In this document: piece after piece, positions 12,048 through 22,972 of the stretch
Layout of the letters: each line of letters starts with the position of its first letter
Position numbering within the stretch: the first letter of the stretch is position 1
DNA from: Rapana venosa
Taxonomy: Eukaryota; Mollusca; Gastropoda; Neogastropoda; Muricidae
Direction of reading: 5' to 3'
Assembly (NCBI GenBank): GCA_028751875.1
Contig: CM054155.1
Span: 3,212,717 to 3,276,716 of the forward strand
Length of the DNA stretch: 64,000 bases
Program-made: the position numbers and the translations under genes
Notes under the pieces: model-generated
The model's database searches: none
Told to the model about the DNA's origin: nothing
Seen by the model: the letters and a program-made list of their open reading frames with translations, nothing else

Positions 12048-12384
12048 ATGTGTGTGTGTGTGAATTGTGTGTGTGTGTGTTCGTGACATTTTTATTTGAA
12101 GTTCTTTTTGGAACATTTTAAACAATATGAAATATAGCTTTTTGTGTGTGTCTTTTGAGATTATGATGCGTATCAATGTGCCTGTCAGCATTGTAATTGC
12201 CCTTCATGGGATGATTAAAGTGTTTTTGACTTGACTTGACTTGACGACGGGATATATCATGATAGTAAACACAGAGTACAACCCTGTCAAATAGTCTCAA
12301 AGCATATTCACTGCCACAGCGGTATCATTAAGTTATCCCCATTATCACTGATCATCATGCAATAATTTTTTAAGTTTCAAGCTC
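11344..12384 (+). mobile_element. tRNA-headed retroposon family C, short form, split by a LINE end
   Basis: The head CGCCATGGCGCAGTGGTTAG (A box) and GGGTTCCAATTCC (B box) is followed by the family body to 11625. The body resumes at 12241 and ends at CATGCAATAATTTTTTAA near 12374. TTTCAAGCCC (11344-11353) and TTTCAAGCTC (12375-12384) are probable target-site duplications, 9 of 10 matching. Without the inserted 615 bases the element is about 0.4 kb. It stops exactly where the long form at 12469-13320 has an internal A-rich junction. Confidence 0.82.
11626..12240 (+). mobile_element. CR1/Rex-like LINE 3' end with (TTGAC)n tail, inserted in family C SINE
   Basis: Begins with the end of an RT reading frame (NRKRNSFVPVIIRILNSQ then stop), equivalent to the last residues of the LINE at 31313-35512. 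Next come a long 3' UTR, a (TG)n tract at 11971-12078, the block GATTATGATGCGTATCAATG and a tail of TTGAC units. TTGACGCCG (11617-11625) and TTGACGACG (12241-12249) look like a 9-bp target-site duplication. The same 3' UTR recurs at 56100-56340. Confidence 0.85.
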
Positions 12385-12452
12385 CTGCGCATCCAGACAA
12401 TTCTAACTAGATCTTCACAGTTGTCTGTGACAAAGCATGCCTAGGTTTGTTC

Positions 12453-13335
12453 GTCTTTTCCTTTTTTTGTGTGTGCTGCCTCATCTTCTGTGACGTCCCC
12501 GTCCTACTGTTCCCACGCCGCTCATTCCAATCTCCCCGCCACAACCATACCCAGATTTGTTATGTCTCATCCTCAGAGTCGGAGGTCACAGGGAGCCCAT
12601 CACTATCAGGCCGCCGTGGGGCCACCAGCCAGAGTGGCCCTGCACTGCTGCTGGATCACTTTGGCGGTGTTCAGTGGTGCCTGTTCTGAGCTAACATACG
12701 CAGGACACCACCTACTAAGCCCCCTACTAACGACAGTATTAGCTCAGTCGCGGAGCCAGACTGAGTGAGTTGCCCACCGCAGGTGGCAACCACCACAACG
12801 TCCCTCCAACGACCGTCCCCCGCGAACCTCCAACCCAAAGGCTTTGACACAAACTCACCACAGGCACAGAAGTGTATGGGCAAACCGAATCTGAAGTCAC
12901 CATGAGACCAGAGCAACTGGGACCACCGAATCAGAGACAATTTTTTTAATTGCATGATGATCAATGAGAATGAGGATGACGTAATTATGCTGCTGTGGAA
13001 GTGCATATGCTTTGAGACTACATGACAGGGTTGTACTCTACGCTTACTATCATAATATATCCCGGCGTCAACCGGGCCCGAGAGATACAGACACCTGCAG
13101 TGTTGGTCAGGTAATTTGAGCAACACTCTCAAACTCGCATCCGTTAAGTGGATGAAGCTCGACTGTGTGGTCCCAGTCTTCCCACTGAGCCCACAGCACA
13201 CTCACTCTGGGTAGGAGCCGGCCGGAGTCCGAAAAATCCCTATGACTCTTATGGGAATCGAACCCGCGACCTTCCAGTCCGTAAGCCAAGGCGCTAACCA
13301 CTGCGCCATGGCGGATGGTTGTCTTTTCCTTTTTT
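12453..13335 (-). mobile_element. tRNA-headed retroposon family C, long form (about 850 bp)
   Basis: Minus strand: the head starts at 13320 with an A box (TGGCGCAGTGGTTAGCGCC) and a perfect B box GGTTCGATTCC. It runs through the short-form body, an A-rich junction near 12950, and a further 450 bases to 12469. GTCTTTTCCTTTTTT at 12453-12467 and 13321-13335 is an exact 15-bp target-site duplication, so the whole 852 bases moved as one unit. A 176-codon minus frame (12671-13201) is not kept in the 26-kb copy and is probably not coding. Confidence 0.88.
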
Positions 13336-13524
13336 AACTGAAATAAAATATTTCGTGTGCTGGTTTCATAACATGCACACTTGATCGACCATAAGACCCA
13401 TGTCTGGAACAGAGAGGAAGACGTGTTTGTAGATAGATGTCGTCATTTTGGTAACAAGACGACTTCAGTTTACCTGTCGACATATTGAGGGGAAAAGAGA
13501 AAAAGTAGTACGAGAGAGAGAGAG

Positions 13525-13656
13525 TGAGCCCACAGCACACTCACTCTGGGTAGGAGCCGGCCGGAGTCCGAAAAATCCCTATGACTCTTATGGGAATCGA
13601 ACCCGCGACCTTCCAGTCCGTAAGCCAAGGCGCTAACCACTGCGCCATGGCGGCTG
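13525..13656 (-). mobile_element. Family C head fragment, minus strand
   Basis: Only the first 130 bases of the family (tRNA head to CTCACTCTGGGTAGGAGCC and GCTGTGGGCTCAC), nearly identical to 13190-13320. It is bounded by (GA)n on the left and a GGGA-rich purine tract on the right. Confidence 0.88.
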
Positions 13657-13659
13657 GCG

Positions 13660-14620
13660 GGAGGTGGGAATGGGGAGAGAAAGAGAGGGTGGATGGGGGG
13701 TGGGGGAGATAGGGTGGATGGAGAGAGAGAGGTGGCAAAAGGAGAGAACATCAGTTGTAAAATTTGTGTCATACTACCTGTAGTTTTGACTGTTCACAAG
13801 TATTTATACATGTCACAAACACAGCCAAAGTCTCATCTTTTTTCAAAGTACAAATTAATGTCCCAAAATCTACCAAGAAAAACCGTCAACTGTGATTTAC
13901 ACTCTGCTAAAGACAACAAAAAAAGAGGAAGGAAAAAGATGAAAGAGAAATATAATTTATAAGAAAAAGAAGGGAGTGACGCTTGAGAAATTTAACGAGC
14001 AGAAAGAAAATCTTTAATCTACCTGTATGAATCAACATTTCCCCACCTCTCTCTCTTCTCTCTGTGGACCATTTTTCACCTGCATCGTCAACCAGACTGG
14101 CCCGAATTTTCACAAGAGCTCTTGACCCGTCCCCTCAATCAGAGGAGGTATCCAGTGACATCATCACTTTCCCCGCTAAAGGGGGGGATCCATTTTCGCG
14201 CTTCAATCGACAGCTCAGCGCGGTGTGTCCAAATACCCGACAAGCGTTGTTCAATGCCGGGAAAACTCCACCACCACCCGCCAGGCAGGGGTTAATTGCC
14301 GATTGCGGGCAGAAGGGGCCTAAAAATGGGGGAGATGGATATAGTGTTGAAAGGTAAACACAGGCTGTGATGAAGAGGAAGAAGTGGAGAGCTAGTAACG
14401 AGGCGGAGATATTTTCCCTTTGCAATCAATGGCGAGGAAGATTCAAAGCGCGAGACCCTTACCCTGACAGCGCCAACAATACCGCTGCCGCCTCTCTGGC
14501 GCCACAACGCTGGACGGAAAAAGGAAAAAGAAGGGAGGGGGGGAAGGAGAAGAAAAAGAGAAAAACAAGAAAGAAAGAAAAAGGGAAAACCGAATCCAAT
14601 ACAGAAATCCAGCTTACAAA
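13660..14620. other. Unresolved; purine tract then moderately CpG-rich stretch
   Basis: 13672-13740 is GA-rich. About 14040-14500 has more CpG than its surroundings and carries no recognisable protein. The frames of 96-176 codons on both strands overlap and run into (CA)n. Confidence 0.35.
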
Positions 14621-14624
14621 CCAG

Positions 14625-14792
14625 CTGGCGCAATGGTTTAATAGAGGAGGGGATGGATCGTTGGTGAGCTGGGTGGTCGTGGATTCCGACCCTTCAGTTT
14701 GTGTTCCTGTTCTGTGTCATATCTCTACCGCAGTGTTTGACTGTCTCCGTGCTACCGTAACTCCCATGCCGCTCATGCCTGTCTCCATACAC

Positions 14793-14876
<84 letters not shown>

Positions 14877-14915
14877 CTTATTCAATGTACCATCTGAAAA
14901 TAAAAGTTTGACTTT

Positions 14916-14916
<1 letters not shown>
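14625..14916 (+). mobile_element. Candidate tRNA-headed SINE with (CA)n inside
   Basis: Starts with an A-box-like CTGGCGCAATGGTTTAAT, then a weak B-box region (GGTCGTGGATTCCGACC). An expanded (CA)n occupies 14792-14872. It ends with TGCTTATTCAATGTACCATC and AATAAAAGTTTGACTTTGAC, the end type also present at 1638-1682. Confidence 0.5.
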
Positions 14917-14976
<60 letters not shown>

Positions 14977-14995
14977 GCGCGCGCGTACACACACA
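14917..14995. repeat. (CA)n with (CG)n block
   Basis: Follows the retroposon tail directly; (CA)n to 14974, then CGCGCGCGCG and CA again. Confidence 0.95.
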
Positions 14996-15045
14996 CCCTT
15001 GCCCCACATACAGCACACCTTGTAAGAAATGCATGCATACACTTG

Positions 15046-15078
15046 TGTTCAGACACCATCCCCGAAGTCGGAACGCAG
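15046..15078 (-). mobile_element. Short fragment of the GTAGCCGCATTCCGACTTCGG module
   Basis: The reverse complement reads CTGCGTTCCGACTTCGGGG then ATGGTGTCTGAACAC, matching the 3' module seen at 23590-23710 and 50770-51045. Very short, so only tentative. Confidence 0.4.
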
Positions 15079-15239
15079 CTGTCTTAACGGTGGGTAAAAA
15101 CGGTTCCACACGCACAATCTCACCATGGGTGAATCTCAGTGCTGTAGCCAATGCACACAACTTCATAAAAAATAATAGAAAAAGGACAATATCTAACAGA
15201 AATGTAGAGTGATGCACTCATGTAAAAAGTGTAACTGTG

Positions 15240-15317
15240 TGTATCTCCCCCCCTCTCTCTCTCTCTATCTGTGTGTGTGTGAGTGGGTGAGCGTGTGTGT
15301 GAATGAGAGAGAGGAGG

Positions 15318-15390
<73 letters not shown>
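15240..15390. repeat. (TC)n, (TG)n and (CA)n tracts
   Basis: (TC)n near 15250, (TG)n around 15270-15300, and a (CA)n run at 15321-15388. 15391-15745 holds nothing recognisable. Confidence 0.93.
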
Positions 15391-15745
15391 ACACACATTT
15401 TCTGAATTACATACACCGCAACACATGACGCATTAATCCCAGATGAAGCCGCCACAAATGAAAACATAACTATTATGTTTTACAAAAGTCTACTACTTTT
15501 TTCTTTTTTTACTTATTATTATACCAGACATATTAATATACATCCCCAGTTTAATATCACCACGGACACAATGCGAGCCCCTCACCGGCATAACGACCTC
15601 CCTCCAACAAGAGCCAAAGATCAGCCCGCTAGATACAGGACTGTAAATACTTCGGGAGCAGATTTATGCTGGACACTGCTCGGTAATAATACTTCGTTTT
15701 ATTAACCATAAATGAGACTGAATGGGATGATGCGAGGAATTAACA

Positions 15746-15797
15746 GTCAGGGAGGGAGGAGGGAGGGAGGGAGGGAGAGAGAGAGAGAGAGAGAGAG

Positions 15798-15842
<45 letters not shown>

Positions 15843-16015
15843 TTATTAAGGGAAATGAATAAGCACACATAACAGCTATTTTTAAACTCAGCCAAGGCAA
15901 ATTGATCAAAGTACAATAAAAACAGAGATAGAGAGAGGGAGGGAGAGAGAGAGAGACAGACAGACAGACAAAGAGAGGGAGAGAGAGAGAGACAGACAGA
16001 GAGAGGGAACAACAA
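15746..16015 (-). repeat. (GA)n tracts around a retroposon-like 3' end
   Basis: GGGA and (GA)n at 15748-15835, then an AT-rich segment 15836-15930 (AAGGGAAATGAATAAGCAC on plus) that may be a worn minus-strand 3' end of the orphan-tail family, then (GA)n and CAGA to 16010. Confidence 0.55.
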
Positions 16016-16024
16016 TTGAACAAT

Positions 16025-16110
16025 TTTTATTTTTCAGAGGGTAATAGATTAAGCATGACATGCTTTTTTACATCTAGCCCTAAAAAAACCAACAACAACA
16101 ACAACAAAAA
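16025..16110 (-). mobile_element. Orphan retroposon 3' end, minus strand
   Basis: The reverse complement contains GTTGTTGTTGGTTTTTTTAG, GGCTAGATGTAAAAAAGCATG and CTTAATCTATTACCCTCTG. It corresponds to 4618-4738 and 16290-16368. Confidence 0.65.
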
Positions 16111-16184
16111 GTAACAAGAAGGGAAAAAATGCATGCTGATATAGAATTGCATGGAAAACAATACTCACATAGACGCACGCGCGC

Positions 16185-16195
16185 ACACACACACG

Positions 16196-16236
<41 letters not shown>

Positions 16237-16250
16237 CACACACACACACT
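16185..16250. repeat. (CA)n microsatellite
   Basis: (CA)n with CG interruptions at its start. Confidence 0.95.
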
Positions 16251-16289
16251 GGAAGGCAAGCAAGATATAGAGAACATGAGAGAGAGAAT

Positions 16290-16368
16290 AAATGAATGAA
16301 TGAATGAATGAATGTTATTTAAAGAGGGTAATGGCATAAGCAAACACTTGTTTACAACCAGCCCTCAG
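16290..16368 (-). mobile_element. Orphan retroposon 3' end with (ATTC)n tail, minus strand
   Basis: The reverse complement reads GGGCTGGTTGTAAACAAGTG, TTTGCTTATGCCATTACCC, TCTTTAAATAACATTC and then ATTC units. It is the clearest copy of this 3' end, and its tail differs from the TTCGAG tails at 4738 and 10362. Confidence 0.7.
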
Positions 16369-16413
16369 AGGGAGAGAGAGACAGACAGAGGGAGAGAGAC
16401 AGACAGGGAGAGG

Positions 16414-16445
<32 letters not shown>

Positions 16446-16448
16446 GGA

Positions 16449-16482
<34 letters not shown>

Positions 16483-16737
16483 AAGAGAGAGAGAGAGAGA
16501 GATAGAGAGACACAGAGAGAGCGAGAGAGTGAGACAGAGAGAGAGCGAGAGAGAGAGAGAAAGAGCGAGAGAGAGACAGAGAGAGAGCGAGAGATAGAGA
16601 CAGAGAGAGAGAGAGCGAGAGAGAGAGAGAGAAAGAGATAGAGAGCGAGAGAGAGAGACAGAGAGAGGAGAGAGGAGAAGAGAGAGAAAAGAGAGGGAGA
16701 GAGAAAGAGAGAGGAGAGAGGAAAGAGAAGAGAGAGG

Positions 16738-16780
<43 letters not shown>

Positions 16781-16800
16781 AAGAGAGAGAGAGAGGCGGA
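16369..16800. repeat. Polypurine (GA)n region, about 430 bp
   Basis: Imperfect GA repeat with GGGA, CAGA and GCGA variants. Frames on both strands are Arg/Glu or Ser/Leu runs. 16801-17058 has no recognisable feature. Confidence 0.96.
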
Positions 16801-17056
16801 AGGAGGGGTGGGGGGTCGGGGTCGGGGCGGCGAAATGAGCTTGATAGCGAAGAGAGGAAAGAAGGGAATAGTAAGTTATTCATTTTTAAGCCGCAGACCT
16901 ATCAAAGGACTTTAAGCAGTTTACCAGTTAATTCTTACAGGTGAAAAGGAAACTAACGTGCTAACGTTAAGCAACAGGCAGGTGCATGCAGCAAAGCTCT
17001 GTGATCAGCTGAAAACACTACTGATTTAAAACCTGTAAGGAACGGGACACAGCAAC

Positions 17057-17058
<2 letters not shown>

Positions 17059-17144
<86 letters not shown>

Positions 17145-17165
17145 CAGACAGACAGAGACAGACAC
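17059..17165. repeat. (GA)n microsatellite
   Basis: Nearly pure GA for about 80 bases, ending in CAGA units immediately before a SINE body. Confidence 0.97.
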
Positions 17166-17420
17166 ACTGTTTGACATAAAATATCGAAATGAATGTCAAA
17201 GTCCTTCGGATGAGACTATAAACCGAGGCCCCGGTTGCGAACGCCTGCAGAACATCTTGCGCACACGTTAAATCCTGTTCCGCTTTTCGAAAGAGTAGGC
17301 CATTGTGTGCCTGTGAAAACATGACACAATTTACAAAACCGCATACACACGGGGACTAGATGTAAAAAAAGCACATGAGTGCTTATTTCATTATCCTCGA
17401 TATAAAAGATTAAAATAAAA
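17166..17420 (+). mobile_element. SINE family B body, plus strand, copy 1
   Basis: Lacks the tRNA head. Carries CCTTCGGATGAGACTATAAA, CCGAGGCCCCGG, GCAGAACATCTTGCGCACAC, TTCCGCTTTTCGAAAGAGTAG, TTACAAAACCGCATACAC, GCACATGAGTGCTTATTTC and the 3' end CATTATCCTCGATATAAAAG. About 88 percent identical by eye to the copy 826 bases downstream. Confidence 0.88.
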
Positions 17421-17492
17421 TATTTTTTTATAAAAAAATAAAGGGGGTATGGTAGAGGGGAAACAGACATTTTAAACTGCACAGGCACACAC

Positions 17493-17953
<461 letters not shown>

Positions 17954-18245
17954 GATGGACATTCCCAGTTCGATTCCCAGCCTCGCACTTTCTTCCCAGT
18001 TTGACAAAAAAAACCGAACTGAATGTCAAAGTCCTTCGGATGAGACTATAGACCGAGGCCCCGTGTTTGAACGCATGCAGAACATCTTGCGCAAACGTTA
18101 AATCCTGTTCCGCTTTTCGAAAGAGTAGACCATTGCGTGCCGAAGGGAACAGATGACAAAATTTACAAAACCGCATACACAAGGGGACTGGATGTAAAAA
18201 AGCACATGAGTGCTTATTCCATTATCCTCGATATAAAAGAATACA
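17954..18245 (+). mobile_element. SINE family B, plus strand, copy 2
   Basis: Retains part of the tRNA head (B box AGTTCGATTCCCAGC near 17967). The core TTCGGATGAGACTATAGACC and the same blocks and 3' end as copy 1 follow. Tail: ATAAAAGAATACATAAATAA. Confidence 0.88.
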
Positions 18246-18660
18246 TAAATAATAAATAAATGGACATGAGACGGAGAGACCGACCAACCGACAAGACCAA
18301 TCCCTTCACTGTTCGAATGACCAACTGGACAGATTTTTGCGTATGCGACCGTCTTGTCCACCATTTAGATAATTGCGTTTTGACTTCGGAAATGAACAAA
18401 TAAATATAGAAATGTAAACGAATAAGCAGATAAAGGAGAAGAAAACTGATGTCAGGGACTGTGTTCCAAACTGTGTATATACATGTACCCTTTATAGTTT
18501 GCACACTCCAGTTTGCCTTTCTTTCTGCTCGCTTTCTCTGATCTACTTATCTCTTCATTTTCATGTCATTCTTTTTTTTTTACTTCTTGGTATAGTTATT
18601 ATGATTGTTTTTACGATTATGATCATAATTATTTTTACTATTGTTATTAGTAGAGTTGCA
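18246..18660. other. Unresolved AT-rich stretch
   Basis: No recognisable gene or repeat. Confidence 0.4.
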
Positions 18661-19080
18661 GCGGTAGTAGTGGACGGATCCCTAAAAACCTCCTCTATGG
18701 AGAACTTGCGCAGGGAAAACGTCCAACAGGCAGACCACAGCTGCAATTCAAAGACGTGTGCAAGAGGGACTTAAAAGCCCTGAACATTGACCAGAACATC
18801 TGGGAAGCAACAGCCCTCGAACGGTCAGCCTGGAGACAGACTGTGCAGAAAGGTCTCTCCAAGTGCGAAGAGACACTTGCTCAACAGCACGAGGCAAAGA
18901 GAGCGAGAAGAAAGGCTGCAGCCCAGGCAGACAGACCAGCATTGTCAGACTTCATCTGTGCCCTCTGCCATAGGGACTGTCATTCCTAATTCGGACTGGC
19001 CAGCCACACCCGACACTGTACCAGAATAAACACCTAGAGCGCAACTTCATAGTCTTCCGAGACTGAAGGATACCATATAA
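18661..19080 (+). pseudogene. Non-LTR retrotransposon C-terminus with zinc finger (broken)
   Basis: Reads GRPQLQFKDVCKRDLKALNI, then IWEATALERSAWRQTV, KRARRKAAAQAD and a final FICALCHRDCHS. A TAA sits inside the zinc finger where an Arg codon is usual, and FGLASHTRHC continues after it in frame. These residues are typical of the last 120 amino acids of endonuclease-type LINE polyproteins. 5' truncated; the likely 3' end is near CCGAGACTGAAGGATACC. The family differs from the RTE copies elsewhere in the window. Confidence 0.8.
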
Positions 19081-19904
19081 AAAGTGACAGTAGTAGGAGA
19101 AATAGTAGTACCAGTGTTGTTTGTTTACTTTTCTATCTTATTTTGCAGTCAAATGTATATATCCTGTTGAACAGCAGACAGCTGATCTATTGGTAGGTTG
19201 CTTGTTCGATTGGACTAATTGTCCTTTGATTTAATACCTGTATTAAATCCTTCAATAAGCAGATACAGCCTTTAAGAATAGTGTACCAGGTTAACACTGT
19301 GAAGTCACAATGTGTGTATGCATCATTATGACAGGACTATCATAAATCTATTTGTTGTCCTGTCAAAGCTATGCTTGTTCTTTTTAGTGACTCTTTTCTC
19401 GTGTACAATTTCTGTATAAATCAAAGGAAGCCAGGAGACAGACAAGCACACATAGAAAGGCAAACCCAAACACACACCCTGCAGACTATACACAGCCAGA
19501 GATAGTTCTCGTTTTGACTGGATCAAAGACAAAACACTACAGATCACTAATACACAGCTCCCGGATCACAATATTTCCTCCTCTATCAAGTCCATCACCC
19601 CTACCATCAGCGGCATCAGCATCACCAATACCTTCTGCACCCTCCTCGTTAACACCAGCGTTGTTGTCGTAAATGTCATCCTGGTGGAAATACGCTTTTC
19701 ATTATCCCCGCCATAAAGCGTACATCAGTACAGTCAGTGGTGACGGTATCTCAGCGATCTTGCTGATGAGGGAGGGTCTGCTGTTAGCGTAACCTAACCC
19801 TGTGACTCCATTCTGCTGCAGATAACGGCAGGCCAGTGGTGTCTGTACGCGCACGTGCACACGTATCATACACCACCATATGTGATTTTCTTTTCAATTA
19901 AGTG
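19081..19904. other. Unresolved sequence
   Basis: Nothing recognisable. Short frames below 80 codons only. Confidence 0.4.
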
Positions 19905-19955
19905 CATATAATAATAATATATGGAATTTATATAGCGCTGAATCTTGTAAAAGAA
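19905..19955 (-). mobile_element. L2/CR1-like LINE or SINE 3' end, minus strand
   Basis: Plus reads TAATAATAATATATGGAATT then TATATAGCGCTGAATCTTG, the reverse complement of the terminal AGCGCTATATAAATTCCATT plus (ATT)n found at 5150-5198, 48220-48255 and 48537-48570. Confidence 0.6.
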
Positions 19956-19967
19956 ACAAATAAAAAC

Positions 19968-19971
<4 letters not shown>

Positions 19972-20054
<83 letters not shown>

Positions 20055-20215
20055 CATACATACATAGTGTGCATACACGTGCGTGCGCACACGCAACACA
20101 TCAGGACTCATGCACGCTCTCTCTCTCTCTCTCACACATACATACACACACACACGCGCGCACGTGCGCGCGCATACACATACACACACACGAGCGCGCG
20201 CGCGCGCGCGCTCAC
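19972..20215. repeat. (TA)n, (CA)n and (CG)n tracts
   Basis: (TA)n at about 19972-20048, then TC, CA and CG blocks, including a 17-base CG alternation near 20193-20210. Confidence 0.95.
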
Positions 20216-20785
20216 ACTCCCCACGATCATACTTTGAGCTACAACATAAAAATGCCTCTTCAAAACACAAAAAAGAACATAAAAATGAATTTCAATATCA
20301 AAGAAGAAAACCATTAGGGAACTGATTCTGCAAACTCAAAACACCATGTAACGCATTGTAAATCAGCACTGTGGTTAATTAAATCAGCTGAAAAACACGT
20401 CGGCCTTTTCAATAGCTGTAAAAAGAACTCGGGTGGAAGTGGAAGAGGCAGGAAAACCTTTGGGCAAAATGCAACACGTCCGGACATGATATCACCATCA
20501 TCATTACTATGTTGCTCATCCCGGCACTCACTAAATCCCAGTGTATTGACAGGAAGCTTTTGACTGAAGAATGTACAAGAAACATCTTCTGTGTCGCTCA
20601 GTTTCATATTCAAGGTTTATTGCTGTTTGTTGTTGTTGTTAACATTGATAGTTAACTCGCGACCATGTCAAGAACCCACAACAAACAGTGATAGGTAAAA
20701 GAGACATCAATGGAAAGATCGGATGGTGTGGGAGCACTGTGAACTTGACGGGGTAGAGACTAGGTAGGAAACGCCGCTGTCGTGC
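20216..20785. other. Unresolved sequence
   Basis: No recognisable gene or repeat. Two 80-100 codon frames lack family features. Confidence 0.4.
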
Positions 20786-20820
20786 CACACCACACACACA
20801 CACACACACTCAAACTCAAC

Positions 20821-20851
<31 letters not shown>

Positions 20852-20861
20852 ACCCACCCAA

Positions 20862-20907
<46 letters not shown>
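20786..20907. repeat. (CA)n with poly(C)
   Basis: (CA)n, a run of C at 20820-20837, and (CA)n again to 20906. Confidence 0.95.
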
Positions 20908-20935
20908 CACGCACGCACGCAACAATCAGATAGAA

Positions 20936-21048
20936 AGAAAACAAAGTAATAGAAAATCAGAAGAAAAACAAAGTAATAGAAAATCAGAAGAAAAACAAAG
21001 TAATAGAAAATCAGAAAAAAACAAAGTAATAGAAAAATCAGAAGAAAA
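20936..21048. repeat. 27-bp tandem repeat, 4 copies
   Basis: Unit based on ACAAAGTAATAGAAAATCAG plus an A-rich remainder, starting at 20941, 20968, 20995 and 21021, so the last full spacing is 26. Confidence 0.92.
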
Positions 21049-21130
21049 AAAATCAAAATGCTGCTTCACTGTGGTCACACCTTTTCCTCGGGAAAAGAAA
21101 CGTGTATACATTTAACTAAGTAGTCCTGCA

Positions 21131-21312
21131 CCATACCATACCATACCATACCACACCATACCATACCATACCATACCATACCACACCATACCTTGCAATA
21201 CCTTACCAAACCTTGCAATACCATACCATACCATACCATACCTTACAATACCTTACAATACCATACCATACCTTACAATACCTTACCATACTTTGCAATA
21301 CCATACCATAAG
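21131..21312. repeat. (CCATA)n with TTGCAATA variants
   Basis: Pentamer array of ACCAT/ATACC, degenerating into CCTTGCAATACC and CCTTACAATACC variants. 21313-22019, beyond it, has no recognisable gene. Confidence 0.94.
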
Positions 21313-22019
21313 AAACAGCAGCACACGACTAAGCTATATGGAACGTGCCCAATGAAGCAGACACATCTTTTCAAGATCAAAGACAGAGGGAGAAAATGGT
21401 CTGGCTTGTACAGGGATGGACAGTTATGAACAGGTTGGCTTGCTGCAGTCATTTTCTTCCCCAACGAAGGAACCTGAGTTTGAGGACTATGAAAGGAATG
21501 GTAATAAGTGATTTCTTCTGTATGATGATAATGATATGAGGCATGGTGAGTTGGCATTTTGTCGCCAAGGCAGGGTACATTACGCAGGGTATTTCTGATA
21601 GAGCATCTCAAGAATGCGTCAACAGTACAGCAAGCAGCCAACAGTAAACAACAGTTGTCCGTAAAACGTTTGGAATTCGTTCATAATATCTCCCAAAGTC
21701 AGAGGGTTGGGTTTCTTTTGGTTGGCTGGTTGTGTGCGTGTGTTTCTTTTAAAAAGAAATTTGTTGGATTTTTTTTTCAGATTTCCAACATAAATTTTGG
21801 ATTTGTTCCATAAGAAAGTGCGTGGGGTTTTCGAAGGAAAAGTTAGTGAGATTTGTTCTTCTTTTCATTACCCAAGTCTGTGGAATCCGCTGTTTCCTCT
21901 ATGATTTAAAAAAAAAATCCATGTTGTTAAAATAAAAGTTTCTTGAAACTATGTCGCCACTTCGTGACAAGTTTAAAAAAAAACAACTTTATTCCTTTGT
22001 TACCAGTGGGAACTTGAGG

Positions 22020-22279
22020 AATCTGTCCTTCTGGTTTCCAGGAACGTGATGATGAAGAATCTGTCCTTCTGGTTTCCAGGAACGTGATGATGAAGAATCT
22101 GTCCTTCTGGTTTCCAGGAACGTGATGATGAAGAATCTGTCCTGGTTTCCAGGAACGTGATGATGAAGAATCTGTCCTGGTTTCCAGGAACGTGATGATG
22201 AAGAATCTGTCCTTCTGGTTTCCAGGAACGTGATGATGAAGAATCTGTCCTTCTGGTTTCCAGGAACGTGATGATGAGG
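22020..22279. repeat. 38/35-bp minisatellite, 7 copies
   Basis: Unit AATCTGTCCTTCTGGTTTCC followed by AGGAACGTGATGATGAAG. Copies 4 and 5 lack three bases (TTC) and are 35 bp; the other five are 38 bp. Starts: 22020, 22058, 22096, 22134, 22169, 22204, 22242. Confidence 0.95.
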
Positions 22280-22324
22280 AATCTGTCTGGCTTTGTCTGG
22301 ACGCTAGGAAAGTTCGTAGGGTTT

Positions 22325-22615
22325 GCCTCAGCGTTCTTCTCCAGAGATTTCTTCCGATGTTCTTTAGATAAAAAGTAAAAAGTTAACTTGAGGGACTTGT
22401 CTCCAGAGATTTATTCCGATGTTCTTTAAATAAGTAAAACATTAACTTGAGGGACTTGTCTCCAGAGATTTATTCCGATGTTCTTTAGATAAAGTAAAAA
22501 GTAAACTTGTGGGACTTGCTTCCCAGTTTTTTCTCCAGAGAGTTATTCCGATGTTCTTTAGATAAAGTAAAAAGTAAACTTGTGGGACTTGCTTCCCAGT
22601 TTCTGAACGTTGTTG
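22325..22615. repeat. Second minisatellite, about 65-85-bp units, 4 copies
   Basis: Each unit has CTCCAGAGA, TTATTCCGATGTTCTTTAGA, AAGTAAAAAG and AACTTG...GGGACTTG. The last two units are longer because of a CTTCCCAGTTT insertion. Lies just 45 bases after the 38-bp array. Confidence 0.88.
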
Positions 22616-22779
22616 ATGGGGAGTATTTTCCCTGTTCCTTAGAGGTGGTATTCTCCTGGGCTTGTAACTTTGCAGGCTGTCTGCCCGCTGGCCTCAGCTG
22701 ACACATGCTGACTTCAGAGCAGCTCATTAAATGGTTATAAACAAAAAAAATCAGATTTGCTTTTAAAAAAAAGGGGGGG

Positions 22780-22972
22780 AGGGGAGGGGGGCAGAAGAAT
22801 GGACTGGGTAGGCAGAAAATAGGAAAGAAAGAGAGGGGATAGAGAGGCGAGGAAAACAGCAGAAACAAAGGAGTGATAGAAATAATGGGGAAATGTCTAG
22901 CACAGAATTTCCAGAAAGAGCGGATGTTATTTGTACTGAAAGAGCCCTAGGCATCCCCCTGGGGCACTAATG
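22780..22972 (+). repeat. Dispersed repeat of unknown type, copy 2 (partial)
   Basis: Matches the second half of 6262-6605: AGAATGGACTGGGTAGGCAG, a purine-rich stretch, TTTCCAGAAAG, TTTGTACTGAAAGAGCCC and GGCATCCCCCTGGGGCA. More diverged than the other two copies. Confidence 0.55.

Noticed and set aside
12671..13201. 176-codon frame in the long tRNA-headed retroposon
   Set aside because: The equivalent part of the 26.1-27.0 kb copy and of the short copy has early stops and indels, and the residues match no family. The element looks non-coding.
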